Assembly: GCF_049116215.1 (NCBI RefSeq)
Contig: NZ_JAGDZB010000003.1
Location: forward strand, 496,001-560,000
Length of the DNA stretch: 64,000 bases
Origin: Shimia sp049116215
GTDB lineage: Bacteria; Pseudomonadota; Alphaproteobacteria; Rhodobacterales; Rhodobacteraceae
Reading direction: 5' to 3'
A program made the translations under genes and the position numbers. Positions 1-7,092 of the stretch are shown piece after piece (the first letter of the stretch is position 1; each line of letters opens with the position of its first letter). The notes below the pieces were generated by a model, which searched no databases, had not been told where the DNA came from, and worked only from the letters and a program-made list of their open reading frames with translations.

Positions 1-65
1 GCCTTGTCAGCGGCCACTTCTTCCAGCTTGTAAGCTTTGATTTTGTCCAGAACGGTTTCGGTCAT
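1..65 (-). CDS. trpC: Indole-3-glycerol phosphate synthase, N-terminus only
   Basis: Only the first 21 codons are inside the window; the gene continues beyond base 1. The visible N-terminus reads MTETVLDKIKAYKLEEVAAD, typical of TrpC in this family of bacteria. TrpC closes the indole ring in tryptophan synthesis. The ATG (bases 65-63) overlaps the TGA of ung by 4 bp (ATGA), so it is probably translated by coupling to ung. Placement downstream of trpG and trpD supports the call. The rest of the protein cannot be checked. Confidence 0.8.
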   Translation of the reverse strand, partial: MTETVLDKIKAYKLEEVAADK

Positions 66-730
66 GCGTCAGTCCAGTTTATCGGTGTGTCGCCTTGGTC
101 GGCGAGCCAATTGTTGATGGTTGAAAACGGGCGGGAGCCGAAAAATCCGCGTCGGGCGGAGAGCGGCGATGGGTGCGCCGTTTCAATCATCAGATGTTGG
201 CCGCCATCTTTAGGCGATGTGATGTGAGGTGCAAGGGCTTGGGCCTGTTTTCCCCACAGAACAAAAGCCGTAGGGCGGCGGGCAGAGATGTCGGCCAGCA
301 CCTGATGGGCCAGAGTTTGCCAGCCAAGCGCTTTGTGGCCGTTGGCGTCGCCTGCGGGGACGGAGAGCACGGTGTTGAGCAAGAGCACGCCTTGTTTGGC
401 CCAGAAGTGCAGGTCGCCGTTTGGTGGGGTTGCGCCAAGATCATCCTGCAGCTCTTTGTAAATGTTACTCAAAGAGCGAGGCAACGGGGCCACGTCTGGC
501 TCCACGGAGAACGACAGCCCATGGGCGTGACCGGGCGTTGGGTATGGGTCTTGGCCCAGAATGACAACGCGCACGTCCTTTGGTGCTACGGCCTCAAGCG
601 CGGCAAAGCGTTGCGCTGCGGGAGGTAGGATCTCCCGCGGGTCGCTTTGGATTTTTGCCTCGATGTCTGGCCAGCGGTCCGTGAAGAACGGCAGATGCGC
701 CCAGTGGCTGGGCGGGGTGGCTGTGTTCAT
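62..730 (-). CDS. ung: Uracil-DNA glycosylase (family 1)
   Basis: 222 aa, the usual length for family 1. It removes uracil from DNA as the first step of base excision repair. Visible motifs are the water-activating loop GQDPYPTPGHAHGLSFS (the Asp is kept; the usual His after Tyr is Pro), LLLNTVLSV in the middle, and the C-terminal HPSPLSARRGFFGSRPFS with the catalytic His. The gene lies between trpD and trpC, with ATGA overlaps at both ends, so it is transcribed and probably translationally coupled with the tryptophan operon. No tryptophan-related function is implied by the sequence; the link looks like shared expression. Function is confident; the reason for the location is unknown. Confidence 0.95.
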   Translation of the reverse strand: MNTATPPSHWAHLPFFTDRWPDIEAKIQSDPREILPPAAQRFAALEAVAPKDVRVVILGQDPYPTPGHAHGLSFSVEPDVAPLPRSLSNIYKELQDDLGATPPNGDLHFWAKQGVLLLNTVLSVPAGDANGHKALGWQTLAHQVLADISARRPTAFVLWGKQAQALAPHITSPKDGGQHLMIETAHPSPLSARRGFFGSRPFSTINNWLADQGDTPINWTDA

Positions 731-1746
731 GCTGCCGAGGTGACTTTGGCCAACGCGGCCACTTTGCCTTTGGCGGCACCGGAGTCGATGCTTTCACGGG
801 CCTTTTCCACACCTTCGCGCAGGTCACTGGCCGAATCTGCCACCACCAACGCGGCAGCGGTATTGAGCAGGACGGCATCGCGATAGGCGCTTTGCGCTCC
901 ATCCAGCAGCGCGCGGAAAGCGTTGGCGTTGTCTTCTGGCGAGCCGCCGACGATGTCCTCAAACGGATGCACAGGCAGACCTGCGTCTTCTGGATGTAGC
1001 TCCACGTCTTTGACTGTGCCGTCGCTTTCCAAGGCAGACACCCAACTCACGCCGGTGATGGTCAACTCATCGGTGCCGTCTGAGCCATGCACCAACCACG
1101 CGCGTTCGCTGCCCAATTGACCCAGGGTTTCGGCCATCGGGCGGATCAGGTCACGGGTGAAGGCGCCGGTCAGTTGACGTTTGACGCCCGCTGGGTTGGT
1201 GAGCGGCCCGAGAATGTTGAAGATGGTGCGCGTGCCAAGTTCGGCGCGCGTCGGCATCACATGGGCAATCGCCGGGTGGTGCATGGGCGCCATCATGAAG
1301 GCGATGCCGCAGGTTTCTAGCGCTTTTTCAACCACGTCCGGCCCAACCATGACGTTGATGCCCATCTGGGTTTGCACGTCTGCTGTACCGGATTTGGAGC
1401 TGAGGTTGCGGTTGCCGTGTTTGGCAACGGCGACGCCCGCGCCTGCGGTGACAAAGGCGGTGGCGGTGGAGATGTTGAGCGTGTGCTTGCCGTCTCCGCC
1501 GGTGCCGACGATGTCAATGGCACCCTCTGGTGCTTTCACCGCATGGCATTTGGAGCGCATGACAGCGGCGGCGGCAGCGTATTCATCGACGGTTTCACCA
1601 CGGGTGCGCAGGGCCATCAACAGGCCGCCCATTTGGCTCGGCGTGGCTTCACCTTCAAACAGAAGTGTAAAAGCGTCTTCAGCTTCGGCACGCGTCAAAG
1701 GGCGATCAGCCGCGGCGCCGATCAGGAATTTAATGTCGGCAGTCAT
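727..1746 (-). CDS. trpD: Anthranilate phosphoribosyltransferase
   Basis: 339 aa, normal for the family. It transfers phosphoribose from PRPP to anthranilate, the second step of tryptophan synthesis. The signature GTGGDGKHTLNIST (PRPP binding) and the AKHGNRNLSSKSG segment (KHGNR motif) are intact, as is the NILGPLTNPAG stretch. The ATG overlaps the trpG stop by 4 bp and its own TGA overlaps the ung ATG by 4 bp. It is a separate protein from TrpG here, as in most alphaproteobacteria. Confidence 0.97.
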   Translation of the reverse strand: MTADIKFLIGAAADRPLTRAEAEDAFTLLFEGEATPSQMGGLLMALRTRGETVDEYAAAAAVMRSKCHAVKAPEGAIDIVGTGGDGKHTLNISTATAFVTAGAGVAVAKHGNRNLSSKSGTADVQTQMGINVMVGPDVVEKALETCGIAFMMAPMHHPAIAHVMPTRAELGTRTIFNILGPLTNPAGVKRQLTGAFTRDLIRPMAETLGQLGSERAWLVHGSDGTDELTITGVSWVSALESDGTVKDVELHPEDAGLPVHPFEDIVGGSPEDNANAFRALLDGAQSAYRDAVLLNTAAALVVADSASDLREGVEKARESIDSGAAKGKVAALAKVTSAA

Positions 1747-2336
1747 GCGGCGGCGTCCTCTTTGGCGGGCATCATGTCCAGAAAGTTCTTGAGCAGGGCG
1801 TGGCCGTGCTCAGAGGCAATGGATTCCGGGTGGAATTGTACGCCGTGGATGGGCAGCTCTTTGTGTTGCAGCCCCATGATGGTGCCATCGTCAAGTTCAG
1901 CGGTGATGTCCAGACAGTCCGGCAGTGTTGCGCGATCCACCACAAGGGAGTGATAGCGCGTCGCTTCAAACGGGCTTGGCAGTCCGGCAAAGAGGCCTTT
2001 GCCAGTGTGTTTCATGGTGCCCATTTTGCCGTGCACAATCTCGTGACAGCGTACAACGTCACCGCCGAAGTGTTGACCGATGGTTTGGTGTCCCAAGCAC
2101 ACGCCCATCAACGGCGTGCGGGTTTCGGCTGCGGCGGCTGTCAAAGCCAGACAGATGCCGGCCTGAGACGGGTCACAGGGACCGGGGGACAGAAGAATGC
2201 CCGACGGGTTCATGCCCATCGCGTCCTGAACGGTCAACGCGTCGTTTCGCCAGACCTGCACATCGGCGCCCATTTCGCCCAGATAGTGCACAAGGTTGTA
2301 GGTGAAACTGTCGTAGTTATCGATCAGAAGCAGCAT
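1743..2336 (-). CDS. trpG: Anthranilate synthase component II (glutamine amidotransferase)
   Basis: 197 aa class I glutamine amidotransferase that supplies ammonia to TrpE. It starts MLLLIDNYDSFTYNLVHYLG, the standard TrpG/PabA beginning. The nucleophile Cys lies in GVCLGHQTIGQ and the His-Glu pair in VQFHPESIASEHG. The reading frame stays open a further 320 codons upstream, antisense to the neighbouring gene, but that part is low complexity and not TrpG-like; the ATG at 2336 is preceded by AGGGAAAG on the minus strand. First gene of the visible trpG-trpD-ung-trpC run; trpE is not in the window. It may also serve folate synthesis, as TrpG/PabA proteins often do (family knowledge). Confidence 0.96.
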   Translation of the reverse strand: MLLLIDNYDSFTYNLVHYLGEMGADVQVWRNDALTVQDAMGMNPSGILLSPGPCDPSQAGICLALTAAAAETRTPLMGVCLGHQTIGQHFGGDVVRCHEIVHGKMGTMKHTGKGLFAGLPSPFEATRYHSLVVDRATLPDCLDITAELDDGTIMGLQHKELPIHGVQFHPESIASEHGHALLKNFLDMMPAKEDAAA

Positions 2337-2481
2337 TTTGTCGGTTCTTTCCCTAAAGATGCAAAAGGGGTGGAGGCAGAGGGCCTGCTCGCGGTATACA
2401 TGTTCAGGCTTGGCGCAGAGGGTCAAGAGGGGCAGGTGCAGGTCGCCCCATAAAATGGACGTAAAAGAGAGGCAGGCAGTC

Positions 2482-3894
2482 ATGTTTCGCGGATTAATGT
2501 CGGGTGTGTTTTGGGGCGCGATCCTGGTGGGGGGCGTTTTGTCAGCGACGTCGCTGTTGTCGCCGTTGCCTGCAACGGTGAAGCCGCAGACCAAAACGGA
2601 TGCGCCAAAAGCCACGGATGAGGGTGTCGCGGAAAGCGGCGCGGTGGAGACCGAGTCGCAGGCGGACGCTGCAGTAGAAGAGGCCGAAGCCGCTGTGACA
2701 CCGGCAGCGGACAGCAGTGATGCGCCACCAGTTGGCAGCACCGATTCAGCTCCAAAGCCTGAAACAGGGACCGAAACAGCGGCATTGGCGGTGCCGGATG
2801 CGTCGGCAACTGACGGTGCGGTGGCGGTGAATGTAGAGACACCGGTTCTGCCAAACCCGCAGGCGGAGACACCAGCCGCGCCGGTGCCGGATTCGGAGTT
2901 GTCGATTTCTACAAATCCACCGCAGCCTGAAGCCCCTGTTGTGGCGGAAAATGAAGCCTTCCCAACACCTTCTGAGAGCGACACAACTGCAGAGGCCGCT
3001 GTTGAAGAGAGCCTTGTGACCGAGGCGGCGCCGATTGAGGATGCGGAAGATATCACTCCGAATGCTGAGTCCGCGGAAGAAGACATGGTTGAGGAAGCCG
3101 CGGCTGCAGAGAGTTTGCTGAAACCTGCCACAGATCTGAATGAATCCTTTGAGCAGCGCACCTCAACGCGTCTGCCAACTGTGGGTGCAGATGAGGAAGA
3201 CACCAGCGAAACGCAGCTGACGCGGCCGGTTGAAGTGAACGCAGAACAGTTTGAAAATGCGGAAGAAAAACCAGTTATGGCGATTGTTCTTGTGGACACG
3301 GGGGAGGTGGTCTTTGATATGGATGCGCTGGAGAGCTTCCCTTATCCATTGAGTATTGCCGTGAACACGCTGGACCCAAATGTGGCTTCAAAGACAGCGG
3401 ATTACCGCGCGCGTGGCTTTGAGGTTCTGGCCATGGTGGACATGCCAACAGACGCCACCGCCAGCGATGTTGAGCAGGCTTTGCAGGCGCATTTGTCGGT
3501 GTCTGATGCCTTTGTTGGTGTCATGGAAGGGCTGGACGATGGGTTGCAGGGCAGCAAGGTGATCAGTGATCAAGTGACACAGGCGTTGCTGGACAGTGGT
3601 CATGGTTTGTTGATGTTTGCCAAAGGGTTAAACACCGCACAGAAACTGGCTGCCAAAGATGGTGTGCCCTCTGCAACCGTGTTCCGCGACTTTGATGACA
3701 AAGGCCAAACGGCGGTTGTGATGCGCCGGTTTCTGGATGGGGCTGCTTTTAAAGCTGGGCAGGAACAGGATGTTGTAATGGTCGGGCGGTTGCGAGATGA
3801 GGCGATCTCAGCACTGCTGCTGTGGGCGCTTCAGGATCGCGCAGGAACTGTGGCCATGGCGCCGGTTTCCGCGACGTTTGAAACTATCAACTAG
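2482..3894 (+). CDS. Divergent polysaccharide deacetylase family protein (YibQ/DUF610-like)
   Basis: 470 aa starting MFRGLMSGVFWGAILVGGVL, a single N-terminal membrane anchor or signal-like segment; GAGAGG precedes this ATG, which is why I prefer it over the longer frame from 2338. Residues about 35-260 are a low-complexity Ala/Glu/Pro/Thr-rich acidic linker. Residues about 265-470 form the conserved domain (VMAIVLVDTG, PLSIAVNTLDP, GFEVLAMVDMP, ATVFRDFDD), matching the divergent polysaccharide deacetylase fold found next to envelope genes. Probably periplasmic or inner-membrane tethered; the substrate is unknown. Divergent from trpG across 145 bp. Domain call moderate to good; enzymatic activity is not shown. 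Confidence 0.75.
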   Translation: MFRGLMSGVFWGAILVGGVLSATSLLSPLPATVKPQTKTDAPKATDEGVAESGAVETESQADAAVEEAEAAVTPAADSSDAPPVGSTDSAPKPETGTETAALAVPDASATDGAVAVNVETPVLPNPQAETPAAPVPDSELSISTNPPQPEAPVVAENEAFPTPSESDTTAEAAVEESLVTEAAPIEDAEDITPNAESAEEDMVEEAAAAESLLKPATDLNESFEQRTSTRLPTVGADEEDTSETQLTRPVEVNAEQFENAEEKPVMAIVLVDTGEVVFDMDALESFPYPLSIAVNTLDPNVASKTADYRARGFEVLAMVDMPTDATASDVEQALQAHLSVSDAFVGVMEGLDDGLQGSKVISDQVTQALLDSGHGLLMFAKGLNTAQKLAAKDGVPSATVFRDFDDKGQTAVVMRRFLDGAAFKAGQEQDVVMVGRLRDEAISALLLWALQDRAGTVAMAPVSATFETIN

Positions 3895-3920
3895 TTGGCC
3901 GTTGTGTCCTGCGCAAAGCA

Positions 3921-3945
3921 GAACCGGCGCTCATAGCGCCGGTTC
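3921..3945 (+). terminator. Perfect 10-bp inverted repeat after the YibQ-like gene
   Basis: GAACCGGCGC, a 5-nt loop (TCATA), then GCGCCGGTTC: a perfect 10-bp GC-rich stem starting 26 bp after the stop codon. There is no clear T-tract on either side, so it may be an imperfect terminator or a 3'-end stabilising hairpin. It separates the core gene from the AT-rich PLAT-like gene on the other strand. Confidence 0.5.
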
Positions 3946-3970
3946 AAAGTTCTAGAAGCTTTTCTGAATG

Positions 3971-4348
3971 CTATCGTCCAACGCGTTGTTCAATAACAGT
4001 AGACAACTCCACAGGACACGATTTTATGAGTTTACCTGTTGGATAAAGTGTAGTGTGAGGAAATGTTATTAGAGTCGAATAATCGGCCGTTTGATTGTAA
4101 ACGTACATCCATTTGAGATCCCAATAATCTCCATCGTTTGGTCCACTCACAATGTCGATTTGATTTATTGGGCCAACGTTATGCGCTCCTTGCACTGTGA
4201 ATTTGTCAATTGCGCCGGCCTTGAAATCGTCAACTCCGGGGTTGTTCAACGCAATCTTGTGGCCATTGGCATTCATAATGATTTCAACGGTCCTATTCAG
4301 CCCGTTTTTTCCAGTTTGTGTGACAATGTCATAAGTTCCTACCGCCAT
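3971..4348 (-). CDS. Small PLAT/LH2-like domain protein, orphan
   Basis: 125 aa starting MAVGTYDIVTQTGKNG. The ATG at 4348 has TTGGAAG just upstream on the minus strand; an alternative TTG five codons earlier is less likely. The pattern LNNPGVDDFKAG, IDKFTV, INQIDI and DLKWMYVYN matches the beta-sandwich PLAT (lipoxygenase homology) domain, in which an N..DDFE.G..D.F pattern precedes a W..D.V..V strand. No signal peptide is visible, so location is unclear. Base composition is clearly more AT-rich than the neighbours, and it stands alone in a roughly 900-bp island between core genes, suggesting acquisition by transfer. Function unknown; the domain call is by eye. Confidence 0.55.
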   Translation of the reverse strand: MAVGTYDIVTQTGKNGLNRTVEIIMNANGHKIALNNPGVDDFKAGAIDKFTVQGAHNVGPINQIDIVSGPNDGDYWDLKWMYVYNQTADYSTLITFPHTTLYPTGKLIKSCPVELSTVIEQRVGR

Positions 4349-4487
4349 AGTACTTCCAATCAAAAAGAGAAAATTTGCTTTAGTCTGTAGAAAGTAAGCC
4401 AGACTGGACCTAAAAGCAGATTAGGAGCAACCGTTTTGATGTTCCATAGATCGGTGTTTTGAGAGAAGAATGCTCCCAGAACTGTAC

Positions 4488-4670
4488 TCAGTATCGCATT
4501 GGATTGCGTCGCTGTAGTTCTAGTGTCAGCATGTCCGGCCAGCCGATGAATTTCTCAATCAAGACCAGCACAACACAGGCGACCACCACGCCGAGCACCA
4601 GCTTGACCCGCGCCTCTGACGGAGGGTTGCGGGCCCATTTGCTCATGCGCAGGAGGTGGCGGAAGTTCAT
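4488..4670 (-). CDS. Small single-pass membrane protein, conserved type
   Basis: 60 aa beginning MNFRHLLRMSKWARNPPSEA, followed by one hydrophobic helix (VKLVLGVVVACVVLVLIEKF) and a short polar tail. The frame extends 20 codons further up, but the inner ATG fits better. I recognise this N-terminus as that of a small hypothetical protein commonly seen in Rhodobacterales; I know of no assigned function. It lies between the PLAT-like gene and hpt, all on the minus strand, but a structured element (4743-4796) separates it from hpt. Confidence 0.6.
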   Translation of the reverse strand: MNFRHLLRMSKWARNPPSEARVKLVLGVVVACVVLVLIEKFIGWPDMLTLELQRRNPMRY

Positions 4671-4742
4671 TACAAAGGCCTGTGTTGGCTGACTTTGGTT
4701 TAAGCTAGGAAAGCCAGTTTGTAATGGCAAGAGCGGTGGGGT

Positions 4743-4796
4743 CGCTGCTCCCGACCCGGTGGGTCTCCCCCGAGGTATTGGGCGAAGGAGGCAGCG
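4743..4796. other. Candidate structured RNA element between hpt and the small membrane protein gene
   Basis: An outer stem CGCTGC-TCC (4743-4751) pairs with GGAG-GCAGCG (4787-4796), with one bulge. Inside, GACCC-GGT-GGGTC (4753-4765) forms a second hairpin, leaving a loop CTCCCCCGAGGTATTGGG. There is no T-tract typical of a terminator on either strand. It could be a 3'-UTR structure of hpt, a leader of the small gene, or a small RNA. No family recognised. Confidence 0.35.
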
Positions 4797-4828
4797 TTAA
4801 TAGTGTCGCTTAAGCAGCACGTGGCGGC

Positions 4829-5374
4829 TTAGTTGCCTTCGACAAAGCGCACCTTGCCGATGAAGGGCAGGTTGCGGTTGCGTTGGGCGTAGTCGATGCC
4901 GTAGCCCACAACAAATTCATCGGGGATGGAAAAGCCAATCCAGTCGGCGGCAATCTCGGCTTCGCGGCGGGACGGTTTGTCCAGCAGCGCGATGGTTTTG
5001 ATCTTGGCCGGGTTGCGGGCTTTCAGCAGGTGCAGCACATGGGTCAAGGTGTGGCCGGTGTCGACAATGTCTTCCACAACCAACACGTCGCGCCCTTCAA
5101 TTTCGCCGCGCAAGTCTTTGAAAATGCGCACTTCACGGCTGCTTTCCATGGCGTTGCCGTAAGAGGATGCCTCAAGGAAGTCGACCTCAACCGGCAGGTC
5201 GAGCTCGCGCACCAAATCGGCAATGAACACAAAGGAGCCACGCAGCAGTCCAACCACAATCAGCTTATCCGTGCCGTCATATTCTGCCTGAATTTCGCTG
5301 GAGAGGTCTTCGATCCGCGCCGCAATGGACTTGGCCGAGATCATTTGATCGATGACATATGGACGCTCTGACAT
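4829..5374 (-). CDS. hpt: Hypoxanthine phosphoribosyltransferase
   Basis: 181 aa purine salvage enzyme converting hypoxanthine (and guanine) plus PRPP to the nucleotide. The PRPP-binding loop LVVEDIVDTGHTL and the flexible-loop region LEASSYGNAMESSREV are clear, and the C-terminus has DYAQRNRNLPFIGKVRF. I take the ATG at 5374 (MSERPYVIDQMISAKSIA) because AGAGGG lies 4-9 nt upstream; a longer frame to 5419 has no support. Divergent from the COQ10-like gene. Confidence 0.95.
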   Translation of the reverse strand: MSERPYVIDQMISAKSIAARIEDLSSEIQAEYDGTDKLIVVGLLRGSFVFIADLVRELDLPVEVDFLEASSYGNAMESSREVRIFKDLRGEIEGRDVLVVEDIVDTGHTLTHVLHLLKARNPAKIKTIALLDKPSRREAEIAADWIGFSIPDEFVVGYGIDYAQRNRNLPFIGKVRFVEGN

Positions 5375-5472
5375 GAGACCCTCTTGATTTTCTCTAGCTT
5401 GCGCCGCTATGTGCGCCACCAGAACTGTGCATAGCGAGGTCGCCGTGCGCTGTCACGCCAAAATGAGACGAC

Positions 5473-5928
5473 ATGCCGACGCATTCTGAGACCCGCACGC
5501 TGCCATATACCGCCCAACAGATGTATGATCTGGTGGCGGATGTGGCGTCTTATCCGAAGTTTTTGCCATGGTGCGCCGCAGCGCGCATTCGCTCGGTTAC
5601 ACCGGTGCAAACCGATATCGGCACTGGCGATGAGATGCTGGCGGATCTGGTGATTTCGTTCAAAGTGTTTCGCGAGCGGTTTGGCAGCCGGGTTGTGCTG
5701 TATCCTGAGGTGAAACACATCGATACAGAGTATCTGGATGGGCCGTTCAAATATATGAAATCCACCTGGGATTTTGCCGATGTGGACGGTGGCGTGGAAG
5801 TGAAGTTCTTTGTGGACTTTGAGTTCAAGAACATCCTTTTGCAAAAGGCCATTGGCTTGGTGTTCAACGAGGCGATGCACCGGATTGTGGCGGCGTTTGA
5901 AACACGTGCAAAGGCGCTCTACGGCTAG
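5473..5928 (+). CDS. COQ10 / RatA-type START-like protein (coenzyme Q-binding)
   Basis: 151 aa, a full-length single-domain polyketide cyclase/START-fold protein. MYDLVADVASYPKFLPWCAA and the C-terminal half (FKYMKSTWDFAD, GVEVKFFVDFEFKN) match the COQ10/RatA family, whose mitochondrial members chaperone ubiquinone. Some bacterial members are annotated as ribosome association toxin RatA; in alphaproteobacteria the quinone-binding role is the more natural reading (inference). Its end overlaps the end of the convergent MerR gene by 4 bp. Confidence 0.85.
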   Translation: MPTHSETRTLPYTAQQMYDLVADVASYPKFLPWCAAARIRSVTPVQTDIGTGDEMLADLVISFKVFRERFGSRVVLYPEVKHIDTEYLDGPFKYMKSTWDFADVDGGVEVKFFVDFEFKNILLQKAIGLVFNEAMHRIVAAFETRAKALYG

Positions 5929-6317
5929 CCTCTTTGGGGGCGGCGGGAAGAGCGCAACAAGTTGCGAAATGTGGGGCAGTCGAACTGGTTCTCATGCGGA
6001 CAGTCGGCGATGTGTCGCAGCAGGCTGACCAACTCGATGAGTTCCTGTATTTGGCGGTCCACTACATCTGCTTTTTGAACAAAAGTGTCGCGGTCGATTT
6101 TGATGACCGAGGGCGTTGGCATCATCGCGGACACGTCTTTGAGTGAGAATTGTGCGGCCTGTGCGAGCGCAATGAAGGAGAGGCGCTCCAGCACGTCTGG
6201 ATCATACTGCCGGCGCAGCCCGTGTTTTCCGGTGGAGCGGATCAAGCCAAGTTCTTCATAGTAGCGTAGGGTGGAGGGGGGCAGGCCAGCGGCGTCGGCC
6301 ACGTCGCGAATGTCCAA
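5925..6317 (-). CDS. MerR-family transcriptional regulator
   Basis: 130 aa with a winged-helix MerR DNA-binding domain at residues 1-70 (DVADAAGLPPSTLRYYEELG, GLRRQYDPDVLERL) and a coiled-coil dimerisation helix at about 80-105. The C-terminus carries a Cys pair in DCPHENQFDC, which could be a metal, thiol or redox sensing site; it is not the four-Cys cluster of SoxR. The only usable start is TTG (6317-6315): the frame is closed by a stop just upstream and the nearby ATG is out of frame; no clear ribosome binding site is seen. It diverges from the thiopurine methyltransferase gene, with a MerR-type promoter between them. The ligand is unknown. Confidence 0.85.
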   Translation of the reverse strand: MDIRDVADAAGLPPSTLRYYEELGLIRSTGKHGLRRQYDPDVLERLSFIALAQAAQFSLKDVSAMMPTPSVIKIDRDTFVQKADVVDRQIQELIELVSLLRHIADCPHENQFDCPTFRNLLRSSRRPQRG

Positions 6318-6337
6318 GGTTTTTTGCGTTCATGGGC

Positions 6338-6368
6338 TTGACCTAAAGTGAGCTTGAAGTTGTATCAC
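6338..6368 (+). promoter_or_regulatory. MerR-type promoter with 19-bp spacer and dyad operator
   Basis: The -35 element TTGACC (6338-6343) and a -10-like TATCAC (6363-6368) are separated by exactly 19 bp, the overlong spacing that MerR-family activators correct by DNA distortion. The spacer region holds an imperfect dyad, ACCTAAAG-TGAG-CTTGAAGT (6341-6360), with two mismatches between arms, placed as MerR operators usually are. It reads toward the thiopurine methyltransferase gene at 6399 and sits directly in front of the MerR gene on the other strand. Confidence 0.65.
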
Positions 6369-6398
6369 CACTAGGCAACAGCTGAGCAGGAGGCGTCA

Positions 6399-7040
6399 AT
6401 GGAAGAAGCATTTTGGCAAGACAGGTGGCAAAACCAGAAAATTGGGTTTCACGAATCGGCGCCAAATGCGCGCTTGATTGCGCATTTCCAAGCGCTGGCT
6501 GTGCCCAAAGGGGCCGCTGTGTTTGTGCCGCTGTGTGGTAAGTCGCTGGATATTGATTGGCTTCTGGCACAGGGGCATCCGGTGATCGGGATCGAGTTCC
6601 ATGAAGCGGCTGTGCAGGAGGTTTTTGAGAGGCTGGGGCGCGGTGCGGAGGTCACGCAAATCGGGGATCTGCGCCGGTACGTGGCGGGAGACCTCACCTT
6701 GTTCTGTGGGGACTTCTTTGCCTTGACGGCAGCGCAGGTGCCAGAGGTTGCGGCGGTGTTTGATCGGGCGGCTTTGGTGGCCATCGCGCCGGAGCGGCGT
6801 CAGGCCTACGTTGATCATGTAAAGCACCTTTGCCCACAGGTGCCGACCTTGCTTGTGAGTTTTGATTACGACCAAAGCCAGATGCAGGGGCCGCCGTTTT
6901 CGGTGCCTGCGGATATGGTGGATCAGTTTTACGGGGATGATGTGACGCGCAAATTGCTGCAGAGCGACCCGATCACCAGTCCTCCCAAAATTTGCGGGTT
7001 GGGAACGGAAAACGTATATTTGCTGGCGCCAGTGAAATAA
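6399..7040 (+). CDS. tpm: Thiopurine S-methyltransferase family protein
   Basis: 213 aa, the normal length for bacterial TPMT. It begins MEEAFWQDRWQNQKIGFHES and contains the SAM-binding segment VFVPLCGKSLDIDWLLAQGH followed by VIGIEFHEAAV, hallmarks of the family; VFDRAALVAIAPE is the later motif. In Pseudomonas, Tpm methylates selenium and tellurium oxyanions and gives tellurite tolerance (family knowledge). GGAGG precedes the ATG. The upstream MerR gene and promoter architecture suggest induction by a metalloid, oxidant or thiol-reactive compound (inference). Confidence 0.9.
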   Translation: MEEAFWQDRWQNQKIGFHESAPNARLIAHFQALAVPKGAAVFVPLCGKSLDIDWLLAQGHPVIGIEFHEAAVQEVFERLGRGAEVTQIGDLRRYVAGDLTLFCGDFFALTAAQVPEVAAVFDRAALVAIAPERRQAYVDHVKHLCPQVPTLLVSFDYDQSQMQGPPFSVPADMVDQFYGDDVTRKLLQSDPITSPPKICGLGTENVYLLAPVK

Positions 7041-7067
7041 AAAAGGGGCGGCCACGTTTGGCCGCCC
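7041..7067 (-). terminator. Intrinsic terminator between tpm and amt
   Basis: GGGCGGCC-ACGTTT-GGCCGCCC stem-loop (7046-7067) with a run of A on its left side, which is a T-tract when read on the minus strand. It therefore terminates amt best, and may also work for the convergent tpm. Confidence 0.85.
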
Positions 7068-7092
7068 AGTTCCGGAGTGATGAGGTAAAACC

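Noticed and set aside
2337..3299. Open minus-strand extension of trpG antisense to the YibQ-like gene (about 320 codons)
   Set aside because: It encodes Ser/Ala-rich low-complexity sequence that mirrors the opposite-strand acidic linker; TrpG clearly starts at 2336.
4731..4828. tRNA-like fold downstream of hpt
   Set aside because: No T-loop GGTTCGA-type sequence, no CCA-adjacent acceptor stem and no anticodon arm could be placed.
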